Part shown: positions 15,141-23,634 of the stretch, piece after piece
Position numbering within the stretch: the first letter of the stretch is position 1
Layout: every line of letters starts with the position of its first letter
Source of the DNA: Bacillota bacterium
GTDB taxonomy: Bacteria; Bacillota; Sulfobacillia; JACIYH01
Direction: 5' to 3'
Assembly: GCA_030019365.1 (NCBI GenBank)
Contig: JASEFA010000013.1
Location: forward strand, 1-61,393
DNA: 61,393 bases
Notes under the pieces: model-generated
What the model saw: only the letters and a program-made list of their open reading frames with translations
Databases searched by the model: none
What the model was told of the DNA's origin: nothing
Translations under genes and position numbers: made by a program

Positions 15141-15935
15141 ACGGCACCGAGGCGACGGCAGGACCGGAAAGAAGAGATCCTCGAGGCGGCGGCCGACCTT
15201 CTCGCGGCCGGCACCGAACCGCGGCGCCTGACCATGGACGGCGTCGCGGCACGCGCCGGCATCGGGAAGGCCACTCTGTACCACCACTTCCCCGACCGCC
15301 AGTCACTCTTGAGCGCCCTGGCCGCGCGGGGTCTCATCCACCCGGCCGAGGCGGCGCTCGACCGACGCGAGGCCATCCTGCAGGCCGCCCTCCGGACATA
15401 CGCCACCCTGGGACTCCCGGCCGCCACGATGGAAGAGGTCGCGCGGGAAGCCGGGGTGAGCCTCGCTGCCCTCTACCGGCACTTCCCGACCAAAGACAAC
15501 CTTGTCGAGGCCCTCCTCCGGCGGTTCTCGGTCCTTGACGACGTCACCCGCCTGGCGGCTCCGGACTTCACCGGCGACGACCGCGAGGCCCTCTACTCCC
15601 TCGCCCTGCGCCTGCTCCAGGTGGCCGTCGAGCGGGCTCCTTTGGTCCGCCTGGTGCTGAGCACGGCGCCGACCCACCCGGAGGCCGCCCGGGAGGCCTT
15701 TCGCCAGGGTCCCGGGCGGGTCATAGCCTTGCTCGCCGCGTACATCGACAGCCGGGTCAGGGCCGGCGTTTTCCGCCCCGGCGATGCCCTTGTGCGCGCC
15801 CACTGCTTCGTCTCGATGTGCGTCATGTTCGGCCTGGCTGCCTCTGTGCCCGGCTTGGCGCCGGCCCTCCCATTGTCCGCCGTGGCCCGAGAATACGCCG
15901 ACCTGTTCTACGAAGGCCTGCGCCTCAGAGAGTGA
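15141..15935 (+). CDS. TetR-type regulator with two tandem HTH domains, likely ACG start
   Basis: Homology begins at APRRRQDRKEEILEAAADLL, but no ATG, GTG or TTG lies between the promoter (TSS ~15102) and codon 32. An ACG at 15141, nine bases behind GGGAGG, fits as a start (or a mutated ATG) and gives 264 residues. The first TetR-type HTH spans residues ~10-55 (LTMDGVAARAGIGKATLYHH) and a complete second one ~75-120 (ATMEEVAREAGVSLAALYRH). One C-terminal ligand-binding/dimerisation domain follows. Most TetR proteins have a single HTH. It precedes the ABC exporter operon by 28 bases and most likely represses it. Confidence 0.8.
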   Translation, partial: TAPRRRQDRKEEILEAAADLLAAGTEPRRLTMDGVAARAGIGKATLYHHFPDRQSLLSALAARGLIHPAEAALDRREAILQAALRTYATLGLPAATMEEVAREAGVSLAALYRHFPTKDNLVEALLRRFSVLDDVTRLAAPDFTGDDREALYSLALRLLQVAVERAPLVRLVLSTAPTHPEAAREAFRQGPGRVIALLAAYIDSRVRAGVFRPGDALVRAHCFVSMCVMFGLAASVPGLAPALPLSAVAREYADLFYEGLRLRE

Positions 15936-15963
15936 CGCAGCCTTGCTGGGAGGGTGATGCGAC

Positions 15964-16896
15964 GTGCAACCGGCTATCCAGACTTTCGGTATAACCCGGC
16001 GCTTCGGCGACCTTGTCGCCGTGGACGGGCTCGATCTCACCGTGGAGCCCGGCGAGATTCTGGCTCTGCTCGGCCCTAACGGCTCCGGGAAGACAACGGT
16101 CATTAACATGCTCAGCGGTCTGCTCCGGCCCACGAAGGGCCGGTGCCTGGTAGCGGGGCTCGACCCTGTCACGGACCCGGTCGGCGTGCGACGCCGCCTG
16201 GGCGTGTGCCACCAAGAAACGCTCCTTTACGATGAACTTACCGGGCGCGAGAACCTGTGCTTCGCCGCCGATCTATACGGACTCCCCCCGGCCTTGGCCC
16301 GGCGTCGCGCGGGAGAACTCCTCGAGCTCATGGGCCTCTCCCACCGCCAGCACGACCGCGTGGGGACGTACAGCGGCGGGATGCAGCGCCGCCTGGCGCT
16401 GGCGCGCGCCCTGCTGGCCGACCCCCCGGTCACTGTTCTGGATGAACCAACTCTCGGCGTCGACGTCCAGGCCAGAGCTGCCATCTGGGACTACATCCGC
16501 CTCCTGGCCGGACAGGGCAAGGCGGTCATGCTCACGACCAACTACATGGAGGAGGCCGAAGCCCTGGCCCACCGCATCGCGGTGATCGACCGCGGAAGGC
16601 GGGTCGCCCTGGGTACGCCCGAGGAACTCAAGGACCTGGTGGGCGGCGACATTATCGAGACGGAGCTGGCCGGAGACGCCGCTGCCTTTGCGCCGGCGGT
16701 ACGGCAGCTTCCAGGAGTCCGGGGCGTTTCGGCCCAGGCCAGCCGTCTAACGTTAACCGCCCAGGACGGGGCGACTCTCCTACCCAAGGTCCTCGCCCTC
16801 CTCAGCGACTCGACGACGGTTCGGGCCGCCTCGCTGCGGCGGCCCAGTCTCAACGACACGTTCCTGCAACTGACAGGCCGAGAACTGCGCGATTAG
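15964..16896 (+). CDS. ABC exporter ATPase (DrrA/NatA type)
   Basis: 310 residues, GTG start behind GGGAGGGTGATG. Walker A LLGPNGSGKTTVINML, signature YSGGMQRRLALARALLADP, Walker B VTVLDEPTLGVD, H-loop LTTNYMEEAEALAHR. A C-terminal ~80-residue extension (LVGGDIIETELAGDAAAFAP onward) is usual for drug-exporter ATPases. It pairs with the two ABC-2 permeases that follow at 16912 and 18063, forming a heterodimeric efflux pump under the double-HTH TetR regulator. Confidence 0.9.
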   Translation: MQPAIQTFGITRRFGDLVAVDGLDLTVEPGEILALLGPNGSGKTTVINMLSGLLRPTKGRCLVAGLDPVTDPVGVRRRLGVCHQETLLYDELTGRENLCFAADLYGLPPALARRRAGELLELMGLSHRQHDRVGTYSGGMQRRLALARALLADPPVTVLDEPTLGVDVQARAAIWDYIRLLAGQGKAVMLTTNYMEEAEALAHRIAVIDRGRRVALGTPEELKDLVGGDIIETELAGDAAAFAPAVRQLPGVRGVSAQASRLTLTAQDGATLLPKVLALLSDSTTVRAASLRRPSLNDTFLQLTGRELRD

Positions 16897-16911
16897 GACG
16901 GTGAGCCACCG

Positions 16912-18057
16912 ATGAGGTTCTCGCATGGCTTCTGGCGGGCCCTTTCAGGTATGGCGGCCAAGGACCTCCGCCTCCTGGCCCGCGACCCGCGGGCGGTGAT
17001 TGCCAACCTGGTGCCGCCCCTTTTGCTCTTGCTTATCCTGGGCGTCACGGGAGCGGCGGGGTCGCGCCTTCCCGTCGCCCTGGCACCTATGGGGGAAGGC
17101 GTCTACACTTCCCACCTTGTGGAGCTAGCCGGGAGCATCCGCACGCCGACCTCGCCGTATTTCGCCATCCGGACAACCAACCCCGACGAAGCGCTCAGGG
17201 GCTTCGCGGAGCGGCGCTACCTTGGCGTCATCGAAATCCCCGCTGACTTTGACACCCGTATCGCCTCCGGCAAGCCGGGCGAAATCATCCTGCATCTGCA
17301 CAACTTCAACGCCGACCAGGCGAAAAACTTCAGAATGAGGGCCGAGGTCCTGGCCTGGACTTTCAACCACGAGGTGCTCCCAGCCGACCTCTACCCGGTG
17401 AAAACTCGCCTGGAGATGCATGAGGACCGGCCTGTGGAGGTTCCCTTCCATCACGCCCTGGTGGCGGGGGTCGCTGCCCTGGCCGTGCTCCTTGGCGGCA
17501 CGGTGGGCGCTGGTCTTGGGCTGGCCCGGGAGTTCGAGCGCGGCACCTCCCGCCTGCTCCTTCTCTCGCCGGCTAACCCGTTGGCCCTGGCGCTGGGCAG
17601 GCTCGTGGTGGGGCTCGTCGAGGCGGTCCTGGCCGGAACCGTCGCTTACGGCGTCGGTCGTCTCCTCTTCGGCGTCCCCGTGGAGGGACGCCCGGCGGAG
17701 GTCGCCCTCGTGGCGGTGGCCCTCGGCCTCTATGGTGCCAGCGTGGGGACAGTTCTCGCGCTGGGTGCGCCACGCCTGCCCCCGGCCATGGTGGGCGCCA
17801 TATTCTATTCCGTCCTGTCCTGGATTTTCGGGGGGGGCATGGCCGAGACAAGCCTTTTTACCCACGTCTTTCCCCGCCCGCTCCTCTGGCTCAGCCGACT
17901 TAACCCCGCGACCCGCGGAATTGACCCGATCGTCCGGCTGATAAACCTCGGGCATACGGCCACGCTGGAGCTGGACCTGGGCGTGCTCCTGGCCGCAACG
18001 GCGGCCCTCCTTCTCGTGGCCTGTCGCCGGTTCACCCGTCTGTCGGAAGGGAAGTAA
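16912..18057 (+). CDS. ABC-2 type permease subunit
   Basis: 381 residues. One transmembrane segment near the N-terminus (residues ~25-45), a large extracytoplasmic domain (~50-175), then a block of five or six helices: the ABC2_membrane_3 layout. The soluble domain has RRYLGVIEIPADFDTRIASG and LHLHNFNADQAKNF, also found in the partner at 18063 (VIPADFDQSL, YLHNWNSDLDQNY). The two permeases are therefore paralogues, probably from an old tandem duplication. ATG start; 15 bases after the ATPase stop. Confidence 0.85.
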   Translation: MRFSHGFWRALSGMAAKDLRLLARDPRAVIANLVPPLLLLLILGVTGAAGSRLPVALAPMGEGVYTSHLVELAGSIRTPTSPYFAIRTTNPDEALRGFAERRYLGVIEIPADFDTRIASGKPGEIILHLHNFNADQAKNFRMRAEVLAWTFNHEVLPADLYPVKTRLEMHEDRPVEVPFHHALVAGVAALAVLLGGTVGAGLGLAREFERGTSRLLLLSPANPLALALGRLVVGLVEAVLAGTVAYGVGRLLFGVPVEGRPAEVALVAVALGLYGASVGTVLALGAPRLPPAMVGAIFYSVLSWIFGGGMAETSLFTHVFPRPLLWLSRLNPATRGIDPIVRLINLGHTATLELDLGVLLAATAALLLVACRRFTRLSEGK

Positions 18058-18062
18058 GAATC

Positions 18063-19145
18063 ATGCACGCCTTTCTCCGGTCAGCGGCAGGAACTCTCCG
18101 CAAGGACCTGACCATATGGCGTCGGGACCGGCCGGTGCTGGCGGTCGGCGTCATCGCGCCCCTGGGGCTCTTGCTCATAATGGCCCTCTTCTTCGGTGCC
18201 GGCGGCCGACCGGACGCCGCCCCAGTCGTACTGGTTTCGGAGGGTCAAGGGCCGGTCGCCGCGCGCCTGGCCGAAACGTTCCGCAGCATCCGGTCGCAGG
18301 TCAGCCCATGGTGGAAGCTGCTGCCGCCCAACCCCCGGCTGTTTGCCAGCGAAGAGGTCCCGGGCATGGCCGTCATCCCGGCCGACTTCGACCAGTCCCT
18401 CACTCTGAAGTTCTATCTGCATAACTGGAACAGCGACCTCGACCAGAACTACCGCTACCGCCTGGCCTACACGCTCGGAACGTTGGAGGCGGGCTTCCCT
18501 GAGAATAGGGGCATCCGGGTCGTCCGGCGGGAGACTCTGAGCCGCGACGTCACCTGGGCGGCCTACATGGCCGGGACGACCCTGGCCTACGCCGCCATGC
18601 TGGCCGCCATCCTCTTCGGCGGGGTAGCCGCCGCGAGGGAAACAGAACGGGGCACAGCACGCTTCGTTGGTTCGACTCCCGCCAGCCCCTGGGCCCTCGC
18701 TCTCGGCCGAACCCTGGCCGCCGCCGCCGGGGCGTCGATTTCGGCTTTGGTCGCCTGGGCTTTCGCTGCCCTCCTCTGGAAAGTGCGGGTCTCCGGTCCG
18801 GCGTCCTCGCTGGTTGCCGTTCTCTTCCTCGAGGCCCTGGCCTTCGCCGGGCTCGGCGTTTTCCTGGGTGGCCTCCTCCGGCGGCAGCACTTGCTCATGC
18901 TTCCCACGGGGCTGATCGCGCTGCCCCTGTGGTTCCTGAGCGGGGGCATCGGGCCGGTGGCCCTCTTCCCGCAAACCCTTCAGACGCTTGCGCGTTGGCT
19001 TCCGACGACCTACGCCTTCGGAACGGTGAGCCAACTGGTTCTCTTCGGAAGTGCGGGCGACTTCGGCCTGACCCTGGCGGTGTTGGCGGGTACAGCTATA
19101 GTAACCTTCGGCCTGGCTGGCGTGGTGACGGCCCGGCCAAGCTGA
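18063..19145 (+). CDS. ABC-2 type permease subunit (paralogue of the preceding one)
   Basis: 360 residues with the same architecture: N-terminal helix, extracytoplasmic domain with VPGMAVIPADFDQSLTLKFY and LHNWNSDLDQNYRYRLAYTL, and a C-terminal group of six helices. ATG six bases after the previous stop. Together with the ATPase it forms the complete exporter. Substrate is unknown; members of this group export drugs, lipids or peptides. A short hairpin (GGAGTT...AACTCC, ~19170) follows without a U-run. The sequence 19146-19370 shows no other gene. Confidence 0.85.
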   Translation: MHAFLRSAAGTLRKDLTIWRRDRPVLAVGVIAPLGLLLIMALFFGAGGRPDAAPVVLVSEGQGPVAARLAETFRSIRSQVSPWWKLLPPNPRLFASEEVPGMAVIPADFDQSLTLKFYLHNWNSDLDQNYRYRLAYTLGTLEAGFPENRGIRVVRRETLSRDVTWAAYMAGTTLAYAAMLAAILFGGVAAARETERGTARFVGSTPASPWALALGRTLAAAAGASISALVAWAFAALLWKVRVSGPASSLVAVLFLEALAFAGLGVFLGGLLRRQHLLMLPTGLIALPLWFLSGGIGPVALFPQTLQTLARWLPTTYAFGTVSQLVLFGSAGDFGLTLAVLAGTAIVTFGLAGVVTARPS

Positions 19146-19370
19146 CACCGTCACCCGCGGCTTCCCGCGGAGTTGAGCCCAACTCCCCGTGGGCTTCGTG
19201 AGGAACCACGACCGATGGTACCACGCGCACTGCGATTCTGCACGGTGATGGGTCCTGACGACCGCCTCAAACCTCGCTACGGTAGTAAGCACGCGACAAC
19301 TTCTGCCCCCGCTCTTCACTCCACCGGGGGTCCTGCCCCGCGAATGCGAGGCTGCGAGGTAACCTCATCG

Positions 19371-19574
19371 ATGGACTTCTACGTGAATCCGTATCTCTGG
19401 GAGCAGCAGATCCACCGCTGGCACGCAAACGGCGGGCTGGGATGCTGCCGGGACAAGGCCAGCGACCTGCCCCCCGAGTTTCACTTGCAGGTGGCGGCCG
19501 TGAGGAACCAGTGCCGCCCCCTGTCCATACGTTCTGGGCGAATCAGGCGGCAGGGAAAGGGGAATCTCAAATGA
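19371..19574 (+). CDS. 67-residue protein of unknown function, coupled to the methyltransferase
   Basis: ATG 19371 follows GCGAGGTAACC at good distance. The product (MDFYVNPYLWEQQIHRWHAN at the N-terminus) is rich in aromatic residues, then has GLGCCRDKASDLPPEFHLQV and a basic tail. There is no signal peptide and no known domain. The stop overlaps the methyltransferase ATG (ATGA), which suggests translational coupling and argues for a real gene. It contains a vicinal CC pair, like some arsenic-island proteins, but no other similarity was seen. Confidence 0.5.
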   Translation: MDFYVNPYLWEQQIHRWHANGGLGCCRDKASDLPPEFHLQVAAVRNQCRPLSIRSGRIRRQGKGNLK

Positions 19575-20572
19575 AGCTGACCACGACCGCCGATGTCCTC
19601 GATCTGCTGGGAACCTGCCTGGTCTCCGCAGCCGTCGCTGCAGCCCTGGAATCGCAACTATTTTGGCGCCTGGCGGAGCAGCCCCAGACCGTGGGCAGCG
19701 TGTCCGAGGCACTGGGCATTCCCTTAAAGCGCTGCCATCACTGGCTGGAGCTTCTCGCCGGCCTCGGTCTCCTGCAACGGCGCGACGAAGCCTACGTGCC
19801 TTCTCCTACGGCGCGTGCTGCGATCCTGGATGCGTACAGCCCGGAGACCTGGGCGCTTCTGGCAGAGGAATCGCGCGAGCGTTACCCGGCTGGCCAGGAC
19901 CTGGCGCACCACATCGGTCGTCCCGGCTCAGTTTGGGAAGCTCAAGGCCGCAGGCCGCCCGACTACGTTGCCCAGATGGCGCAGAGCCCTGAGCGTGCCC
20001 GGCGTTTCACCCGCATGCTTTATGAGATCCATCGACCCCTGGCGGCAGAGCTGGCCGAGACTCTCGACATGACCGGGGTGCGGCGGCTCATGGACCTGGG
20101 TGGCGGCTCAGGCGTGGTGTCGCTGGCCCTGTTGAATCGTCACCCCGATCTGACCGCTGTCGTGGTGGACATCGCCAATGTCTGTGTGGCCGGCCGGGAG
20201 ATTTGTGCAACCAGCCCGGCGGCCGAGCGCCTCGCCTACCACGCCGCCGACTTTCTCCAGGACGAGCTGCCCTCCGGATTCGACATGGTGCTGGAATGCG
20301 ACGTTGGCATATACGGCGAAGCGCTGTTCCGCAAGCTGCGAACCGTCTTGAACCCGGGCGGGCGCCTGGTGATCGTAGACGAACTGGCACACCCGGCGCG
20401 CGTTCCCTCGCTCTCGCGCCTGATCCACGCTTTCCGGGCTTCTCTGGCCGACCCCGATTCTACGACCCCCACGGCAGCTGAGGTGCAGTCCCTCCTGACG
20501 CAGGCGGGATTTCGGCTCGTTCCGGAACAGATCTTGTCCCGGGGTGAAGTTGTCATCCAGGCCCACAACTGA
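19571..20572 (+). CDS. SAM-dependent O-methyltransferase (COMT/ASMT-like)
   Basis: 333 residues. An N-terminal winged-helix dimerisation domain (residues ~1-85, AAALESQLFWRLAEQPQTVG, LLAGLGLLQRRDEAYVPSPT) precedes a Rossmann methyltransferase domain. Motif I is RLMDLGGGSGVVSLALL, the acidic residue at the end of beta 2 lies in AVVVDIANV, and motif IV is FDMVLECDVG. This is the plant/bacterial O-methyltransferase architecture used on small hydroxylated molecules. It has its own SD (GGAAAGGGG) besides the ATGA overlap with the small gene upstream. The substrate is unknown. Confidence 0.85.
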   Translation: MKLTTTADVLDLLGTCLVSAAVAAALESQLFWRLAEQPQTVGSVSEALGIPLKRCHHWLELLAGLGLLQRRDEAYVPSPTARAAILDAYSPETWALLAEESRERYPAGQDLAHHIGRPGSVWEAQGRRPPDYVAQMAQSPERARRFTRMLYEIHRPLAAELAETLDMTGVRRLMDLGGGSGVVSLALLNRHPDLTAVVVDIANVCVAGREICATSPAAERLAYHAADFLQDELPSGFDMVLECDVGIYGEALFRKLRTVLNPGGRLVIVDELAHPARVPSLSRLIHAFRASLADPDSTTPTAAEVQSLLTQAGFRLVPEQILSRGEVVIQAHN

Positions 20573-20579
20573 CCCGGAC

Positions 20580-22073
20580 TTAAGCGCAACACTTCCCCTC
20601 CAGGTGAGAACGGAGCAGTTCCCCCAGGATCCTCACGCCGGCGTCGATCTCCCTCGGCGTGGCACTGCACCAGACCAGGCGCAGGTTGCGCTCGCCGCCC
20701 CCGTGCACGAAGTAATCGACGCCCGGACAAATCCATACTCCCGCCCGGGCAGCTTCCTCATACAGGTGCACAGAGTCCACTCCCGGCGGCAGGGTAACCC
20801 ACGCCGCCAGTCCTCCCTCGCCGGCGTACCACTCCACTGAAGGCGGGAAATACTCTTCCAGTGCACTCACCATCGCTTTTCTCCGGGCCCGGTAGATCCT
20901 GCGCGCTCGAGCGAGGTGCAGGCGGCAGTAACCCAACCGGCAAAACTCGTGCAGGGCGGCCTGGAGAATGGGGCTGCAGTTCAGATCTGCCGTCCGCTTT
21001 GCAGCAGCGAGCGCGGCAACCGCATGTCGAGGGGCAACCACCCAGCCGATGCGCAGACCGGGAAAGAGGAGCTTGGACATGCTGTTCACGTGGAGCACCC
21101 TGCCCGACCTGTCGTGGGCCTTGAGGGGCGGGATGAAGCTGCCGGGGTGGCAAAGCTCATCCGAGAAACCGTCTTCAACCACCACGAAATCGAACCGGTC
21201 CGCATACTCAAGCAACTTCAGCCGCGTCGCCAGGTCCATGGTAACGCCGGTGGGGTTCTGGAAGGTGGGCATCACATATACCATCTTGGGTCTCTCCTGC
21301 TGTGCCAGGGCAGCCAGAGACTCGAGATCCAGACCGGCGGACGTCACAGGTATTCCCCGTATCCGTACTCCCGCGGCCCGCAGGCAGGCAACGGCGCCTA
21401 CATAGGTGGGGTCCTGCGTGAAGACGACGTCCCCCGGATTGAGCAGCGTCCGGCATATCACGTCCATCCCCTGCTGGAAGCCGCTCACGATCAGTACTTC
21501 GCCTGGCTCGGAAGACACACCCTTCCTGCCCATGTAGGTGGCAACCCACTCACGGAGCGGCTGATATCCTTCCGTGGGACCGTAGTCGAGCAGGACGGTA
21601 TGATCTCTCTGCAGGACGTAGTTGATGCACATGCGCATTCGTTCCGCTGACCTCTGATCCCACCAGGGCACCAGGCGCGACAGGATCACCCCCGGGGTAC
21701 CCGCCTGCGGCGCGCGGCTGCGGGGAGGCAGGTCCGCAATCATTCGGGCTGAGTCCGACAGCATGTGCCCCCAATCAACCGTGCTGTCTGCCCCGTCCGC
21801 CTGCCCGGTCGACCTCACCCGGTAAGCTCTCCCTCCCTGCGCGCTCGCCACGAAGGTTCCCGTTCGCCCCCTGGCTTCCAGCACACCGTCGGCCACCAGA
21901 GATTCGTAAACAGTGAGCACGGTATTCCTGCTCACACCGAGCAGGCCGGCCAGGACACGCGAGGACGGCAACCTGCTTCCTGCCGGAAGGCTTCCCGCCG
22001 AGATCAGCCCCTGGATCTGCTGCCGCAACTGCATATGCATGGGGCCGTTATCGGGCTTGCTACTGATGAACAT
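20580..22073 (-). CDS. MocR/GabR-type regulator (GntR HTH + aminotransferase-like domain)
   Basis: 497 residues. N-terminal GntR winged helix (residues ~10-75: MQLRQQIQGLISAGSLPAGS, LPSSRVLAGLLGVSRNTVLT) and a class-I aminotransferase-like domain (~110-490). PLP-site motifs are kept: YGPTEGYQPLREWVATYMGR, MPTFQNPTGVTM, VVVEDGFSDEL and the Schiff-base lysine in NSMSKLLFPGLRIGWV. MocR proteins usually sense PLP or an amino-compound adduct. It converges on the methyltransferase gene with only 7 bases between stops. The flavin reductase gene follows upstream on the same strand. Confidence 0.9.
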   Translation of the reverse strand: MFISSKPDNGPMHMQLRQQIQGLISAGSLPAGSRLPSSRVLAGLLGVSRNTVLTVYESLVADGVLEARGRTGTFVASAQGGRAYRVRSTGQADGADSTVDWGHMLSDSARMIADLPPRSRAPQAGTPGVILSRLVPWWDQRSAERMRMCINYVLQRDHTVLLDYGPTEGYQPLREWVATYMGRKGVSSEPGEVLIVSGFQQGMDVICRTLLNPGDVVFTQDPTYVGAVACLRAAGVRIRGIPVTSAGLDLESLAALAQQERPKMVYVMPTFQNPTGVTMDLATRLKLLEYADRFDFVVVEDGFSDELCHPGSFIPPLKAHDRSGRVLHVNSMSKLLFPGLRIGWVVAPRHAVAALAAAKRTADLNCSPILQAALHEFCRLGYCRLHLARARRIYRARRKAMVSALEEYFPPSVEWYAGEGGLAAWVTLPPGVDSVHLYEEAARAGVWICPGVDYFVHGGGERNLRLVWCSATPREIDAGVRILGELLRSHLEGKCCA

Positions 22074-22091
22074 GGCTCTGGTGCCTCCGCA

Positions 22092-22676
22092 TCACTTTCC
22101 ACCCCCCACAGGAAAAACCTGCCTGGCGTCTCCTACCGTGGCGACCCGATGGCCTACCGCGTAGTAGTGCACGGGGGCGTAAACAACCGGATCAAGAAGG
22201 CCCATGTCCACCTTCCCGTACGTCGGGTCAGGCACGCGGTGGTCGATCAGGATGTTCTTCACCTCGCCGAAGAACACCCGGCTACCGCTCTGGTGCACAG
22301 TGTTCACCAGCGCACACTCGAAAACCCAGGGGGAATCGTCGAGCACCGGGACGTCGAGAACACTCCCCCGCGACCAGGCGACTCCGGTGTCCGCACACTT
22401 GCTGGTCTGGTATCCCGAGGTGTTGCCGAAGTAGTCAGCCACCTGGACCATGCCTGTTGTCACCAGGTTGGCAGAGAAGGCACGGGTCTTCACGACCAGG
22501 GTCGGGGTCATCTTTTCCCCGCGCGAGGCGAACATGACCGTCGGAGGGCTAACCGAACAGAAGGTTATCCAGGTGATCAGCGTGAAGTTCGGTTCTCCGT
22601 CATCCCTGAAGGCTCCGATGACATACGCGGGTTGGGGGAAGAATCCTCGTTGCGGCGCAATGGAACGCCTGGCCAC
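22092..22676 (-). CDS. flavin-reductase-like FMN-binding split-barrel protein
   Basis: 194 residues. The split-barrel pattern of the flavin reductase/DIM6 family is clear: QPAYVIGAFRDDGEPNFTLI, ITFCSVSPPTVMFASRGEKM, then ALVNTVHQSGSRVFFGEVKN. These proteins bind FMN and reduce it, or use it to transfer electrons. Start GTG or ATG at 22676. It lies 18 bases upstream of mocR on the same strand and may share its control. Confidence 0.85.
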   Translation of the reverse strand: MARRSIAPQRGFFPQPAYVIGAFRDDGEPNFTLITWITFCSVSPPTVMFASRGEKMTPTLVVKTRAFSANLVTTGMVQVADYFGNTSGYQTSKCADTGVAWSRGSVLDVPVLDDSPWVFECALVNTVHQSGSRVFFGEVKNILIDHRVPDPTYGKVDMGLLDPVVYAPVHYYAVGHRVATVGDARQVFPVGGGK

Positions 22677-22767
22677 CTACGTCACCTCTCCTCTGGGTAC
22701 TGGCGGCCCGGCAACACAGTCGGTTAACCCCCCGGCGCGGGGCCCCATCAAGCAGCAGGGCCCTCTC

Positions 22768-23616
22768 TCAGGACTTCGCCGGTCTGGTTCTCTCTCCTGC
22801 GGGCCCATCAACCCAGCCAACCGCCGCGCAGTCCATCACAGCCCGGAATGCCCCCGGCTCCTCACTCCAGGCCCGCACTCCTGCAGCCATCGCATCCAGT
22901 GTCTCCCGATCAGCCCATCCTTCCCCGACGGCCACATCCACGGTGGCCGGCGAGCACAACACCTCCACCAGGATGTCCGCAAAGGCGCGCACGGCCCCTG
23001 TGTCTCCCTGGCACTCGGCGAAGGCAAACCCGATGCTGCGCCCGAATCCGGCCTCAAGCAGCAGGCGGCGCTGGTGCCGCGCGTAATACGGGCTGCCGCC
23101 GTTACGCTCCCGCACCCGCAAAACCAGGCTGCTTGCCTCTGCCAGCAGCGGCGTCGACGGGACGCACAGCACGGTGCCGTAATCAGGGTCACGAATCGCC
23201 ACCACACCGCCCGGCCTGAGCACCCGGCGCATCTCTCTGAGGGCCCTCAGGGGATCGCTCAGATGCTCAAGCACGTTGTGGGCGAAGGCGGCGTCAAACG
23301 AGGCGTCCGGGAACGCGAGCTCGTATATGTCCCCCACCCGAAACTCCACATTTGCCGCTCCCCGCTGAGCCGCCAGCGCCCGTGCCCGCTCGATCTGACG
23401 GGGCTCCAGATCGACCCCCACGACCGACCCGGACGCCAGGACTTCGGCAAACCCGAGCGTGATGGAGCCCGGGCCGCAGCCGCAGTCCAGCAGACGCATG
23501 CCGGGGCGGAGGAAGGGGAGGAAGAAGCCCGCCCGGTCACGCGCGGTACGTTGCGAGTGCCAGCGGTGGGCGCCGGGGCCATAGCCGATGCTGTATACCT
23601 CTCGCTCCACAGGCAA
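22768..23616 (-). CDS. class-I SAM-dependent methyltransferase (UbiE/Methyltransf_11-like)
   Basis: 282 residues. Motif I MRLLDCGCGPGSITLGFAEV, motif II VVGVDLEPRQIERARALAAQ, and AFAHNVLEHLSDPLRALREM with VLRPGGVVAIRDPDYG. Substrate unknown. It is preceded by the enoyl-CoA hydratase gene 18 bases away and followed by the flavin reductase, all on one strand. Co-transcription is likely; a shared pathway is not obvious. Confidence 0.88.
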   Translation of the reverse strand: MPVEREVYSIGYGPGAHRWHSQRTARDRAGFFLPFLRPGMRLLDCGCGPGSITLGFAEVLASGSVVGVDLEPRQIERARALAAQRGAANVEFRVGDIYELAFPDASFDAAFAHNVLEHLSDPLRALREMRRVLRPGGVVAIRDPDYGTVLCVPSTPLLAEASSLVLRVRERNGGSPYYARHQRRLLLEAGFGRSIGFAFAECQGDTGAVRAFADILVEVLCSPATVDVAVGEGWADRETLDAMAAGVRAWSEEPGAFRAVMDCAAVGWVDGPAGERTRPAKS

Positions 23617-23634
23617 CTCGCTCCCCTGGCCAAC

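Noticed and set aside
19210-19225. GATGGTACCACGCG, resembling the T-box core
   Set aside because: No terminator/antiterminator pair, no stem I features and no aminoacyl-tRNA synthetase or amino-acid gene follows. The similarity is limited to GGTACC.
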